Positions 57,389-60,000 of a stretch of DNA of 60,000 nt are shown piece after piece. The stretch comes from Gnetum montanum (taxonomy: Eukaryota > Streptophyta > Gnetopsida > Gnetales > Gnetaceae): NCBI GenBank assembly GCA_015680685.1, contig MNCI01010443.1:661483-721482 (forward strand), given 5' to 3'. The position numbers and the translations under genes were made by a program. Numbering within the stretch: the first letter of the stretch is position 1; every line of letters starts with the position of its first letter. The notes beneath the pieces were generated by a model that worked only from the letters and a program-made list of their open reading frames with translations, searched no databases and was not told where the DNA came from.

Positions 57389-60000
57389 TTTTTTTCCTGG
57401 GTTAGCGCAGCTACAAAGTCCTTGTCATTAGCCGTTGTGTTGGCCTTGATTTCCTCCATGTGGTTGGAGAGATAGATCTCTTGTGGAAGAGACTTGGGCT
57501 TGGTTTGCTTGGCTTGTTTAGGGGTAATGGTCCCAGTGTTCAGTTGTTGTTTACTAGTTGTGGTCTTTACTTCGGCCATGGGGGTTGTGAGATGCTCGTT
57601 TGTCCTTTTGCATTGCCATTTGGTGGACCTACCCAGGTTGCTAGTGGGATTAACCCTTGAAGGAGGAGGGATCGAGATGTTGCCCACTATTAGGCTTTGG
57701 GTAGGTGAGGGGCCACCATGTTGTGGCACCTTGATGACAAAGGGTAGTTTAGGAGTTTTTGTCTGACTAGCTCGTTGTGGCACCTTGATGAAGAAAGGTT
57801 ATTTAGTGGTTTTTGTTTCTATGTCATGCCAGTTTAATATCTTAGTAGATGACTCATGTCAATTTAACGTCTTAGAGGATGGGTGTTGTGGAACCTTGAC
57901 CACAAAGGGAGGCCTCTTGCTTGTGAAGCTTGAGGAAACCCTTGTCTTGTTCAGAGGCACGCGGATCACAAAAGGTTGTTGCATGGGTTTGGGCTTGCCA
58001 CCTATGCTAATTGAGTTTATGATATAGGAGGCATCATTAGTGTTGGATTGACTTGCCATGTCGATTGCTAACTAGCCTTATTCTATCATTTCCTGCAGCT
58101 CATCTTGCAGAGCACGATAGTTGTTTGTATTGTGATCAGCCATTTGATGGTAATGATAGTATTGGTCCAATTTAAAATGTTGTGGGACCAGGGGCTCATT
58201 TGGTACTGCTAAGGTGGGGTCCCTTAGTAGTTCATAGTACCTATCATGTTTTTGATGGGTAATCACCAACACATGTTTATGTTGGATCTGCCTGGCTTTC
58301 AAGAGTTACTCTAGTAGTTGAGAGGGTTGCGTCGGTAGTGGTGTATACTTTGAGAAGTCCTTATGCTGAAAGTTGGGCCTTGGGGTGGCCCCTACTAATG
58401 TACATGAGTTGGCACCAAAGTTGGTAGCTTTGTCAGCTAGGGCTTTGGGTTGCTTAGCTGTTGGACCCTAGTCGATTGCTTTTGTGTTTGCAGCCATTGT
58501 TGCTACTGTTGTGTTTTTCTTGCGAGTGTGTTGATTTTTGTAGGCCACATAAGTTGGGTCATTGCTTGATTGTGCTGCCTCTTCTATGTTTTTGATTTGG
58601 AAAAATGCCTGACTCAAAGTGCAAGCATTCAAATAATAGAGTTTTGACTTAATGAAATCATTCATGGCACTCTTGAGGATTGTAAGTAAATACATTTCTG
58701 GGATAGTCTTGTAAAGTTCGTTAAGGGTAGCACTCCATCTTTGGATGAAATTTTGTACGGGCTCCAATGGTGCTTATTTTATTTGGATTAGACTATCTAG
58801 TGTGGCTTTAGGCTTTAGGTTTTACTTAAAATGGGTAACGAATTAATGTAACAAATCCTCTAAAGAGGATATGGAGTTACGCGGTAGGGCTCGGTACCAG
58901 TCTAAGGCTCTTCCAGTTAAGGACATGGCGAACACACATAGGATTGCATGAGGCCATGCTTGAAGTAAGAGACACTCTAATCAGAATGTCACTAGGTGAG
59001 CATTCGGATTTGCCTCTCCGCTATACTTGGTCAGTTGTGGCAGTGAAATTCCTTTTGGTAAAGTTAATGGTGGCATTGAAGAGCTAATTAGATCATCTTG
59101 ATATAAGTCCAACACCTTGAATTATTTAGTGTTTTTGATTTTAAGGAAATTTACTTCATCAATTAATGCTTACATCATCTTTCTAGCATCTGCCCATTCT
59201 TGAGCACTAGGTGGACCAATTGGTAGGTTAGATTGCGCGTGGTGATAGTTAGATTGTTGTGTGATTTGTGGGAAAGATGACTACTGGGTTATTGATGGTT
59301 GTATTTGAGGAACATTTATAGATGGAATTGCAATGAGTGGTATGCTGTAGTGAGCAGGTTGATGTTGTTGAATGAAAGGTGTGGGCCACTGCCCGATTAC
59401 AAGTTGTAAGGAAACACCCTGAACCTATTGAGTTGAAGTAGTGAAGGGTATTCCTTGGATTTGCACTTGTTGTATGTAATGGATGCATGTAGAAGCGGGT
59501 ATTACAAATGGCATCCCAATTATTTGGGGTCGGAAGGTTGCTCCCATATTAGCTTGAGAGGGGAGTTGTTGGGATTGTCCTTATGAGAGGGAGGATAAAG
59601 TGGTAATTGAAGGAATAACAGGGATGGGCATATTGAATTGGGTGTTGGTCGTAGGGAAAAAAAGAGTGGGGGTGGGTGATTCCTATTGAGAAATAGGTGC
59701 TTAAGTATTTATAAATGCATGAAGAGGCATAGTCTCTCCCATGAAAGGGTGGAATAGTCAATTTGCATAGGTATGAGGACTGAGAGTGTGCTACAAATCC
59801 CCATGTTCAGATTGAGCCACAAAATCATCTTCCTCATCCCCATTTTGAGGCTCTACGATGGGTTGCCGCAAGGTTTGATTCATTGCCATGAGGAGCTGGG
59901 ATATGAGTTCATGATGGGATTCAAAGAGGGGAATCACGTCATATGCTAAAGGGACAAAGTTATGGCCTCCCTTATAGATGAGTTCATAATGTTGTTTTTC
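57389..60000 (-). pseudogene. gag: gag of element C (continues past window)
   Basis: The - strand reading from the window edge gives ELIYKGGHNFVPLAYDVIPL, a Gln-rich section (59760-59250), ALPKGISLPQLTKYSG-like sequence near 59050, the capsid core with PVQNFIQRWSATLNELYKT (58767 on), a zinc-knuckle region DQYYHYHQMADHNTNNY (58160) in which both cysteines are replaced, and proline-framed PFVIRVP, PFVVKVP and PFVIKVP segments (57990-57700). Two TTAAACT-type units (57830-57885) sit inside these repeats and read as SSKTLN and STKILNWHD. Stops and frameshifts are many. The start of gag lies beyond the window. Confidence 0.8.

Overview
The window is plant nuclear DNA made almost wholly of nested, decaying LTR retrotransposons of one Ty3/gypsy family. 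The lineage looks like Tat, because the pol region carries a conventional RNase H and then traces of a second one, and the gag zinc knuckle is of the CX2HX4HX4C type. Paired long terminal repeats beginning TG and ending CA, 5-bp target duplications, polypurine tracts and GT-AG introns all point to a plant genome. I see no host gene, rRNA, tRNA or CRISPR array, and I cannot name the species.

Layout. (1) Element B, + strand, 1-10164: partial 5' LTR, gag-protease, no RT or integrase, 3' LTR. (2) 10165-13837: unassigned AT-rich DNA with one weak transposon-like coding relic. (3) Element E, - strand, very decayed, 13838-18318 and continuing at 39052-39424. (4) A solo LTR, S, + strand, inserted into E with target duplication CCACC (18314-18318 and 39047-39051). 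(5) Element A, - strand, 18651-37252, inserted into S. It is the only copy with all modules: gag, protease, RT, RNase H and integrase. (6) Element C, - strand, from 39430 past the window end: gag-protease only. (7) Element D, - strand, 43564-56681, inserted into the protease tail of C with a perfect ACGTT duplication. D is the youngest: its LTRs are about 97% identical by eye.

The most notable feature is a multi-exon gene carried antisense inside A (25897-30313) and D (47485-50293), between protease and RT/integrase. Its introns keep GT-AG ends and reading phase. They would survive retrotransposition because the genomic RNA contains them only in antisense. In A the gene begins with exons resembling an FCP1/SCP-type HAD phosphatase. 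The rest is a protein I do not recognise, ending in a probable coiled coil and an acidic tail. D has lost RT, RNase H and most of integrase, but keeps most of the antisense gene and gag-protease.

The second notable feature is that each element has its own short palindromic core, repeated many times in its LTR (often on a unit of about 180 bp). In A the core also fills the 5' leader and intron 1 of the antisense gene. A third repeat class, built on TTTAAGGCC or TTAAACT, marks the borders between modules. An extended inverted repeat spans the polypurine tract/LTR junction in A, C and D, and in part in B. Fast-changing arrays plus an antisense accessory protein resemble a co-evolving DNA-binding or anti-silencing system; that reading is inference.
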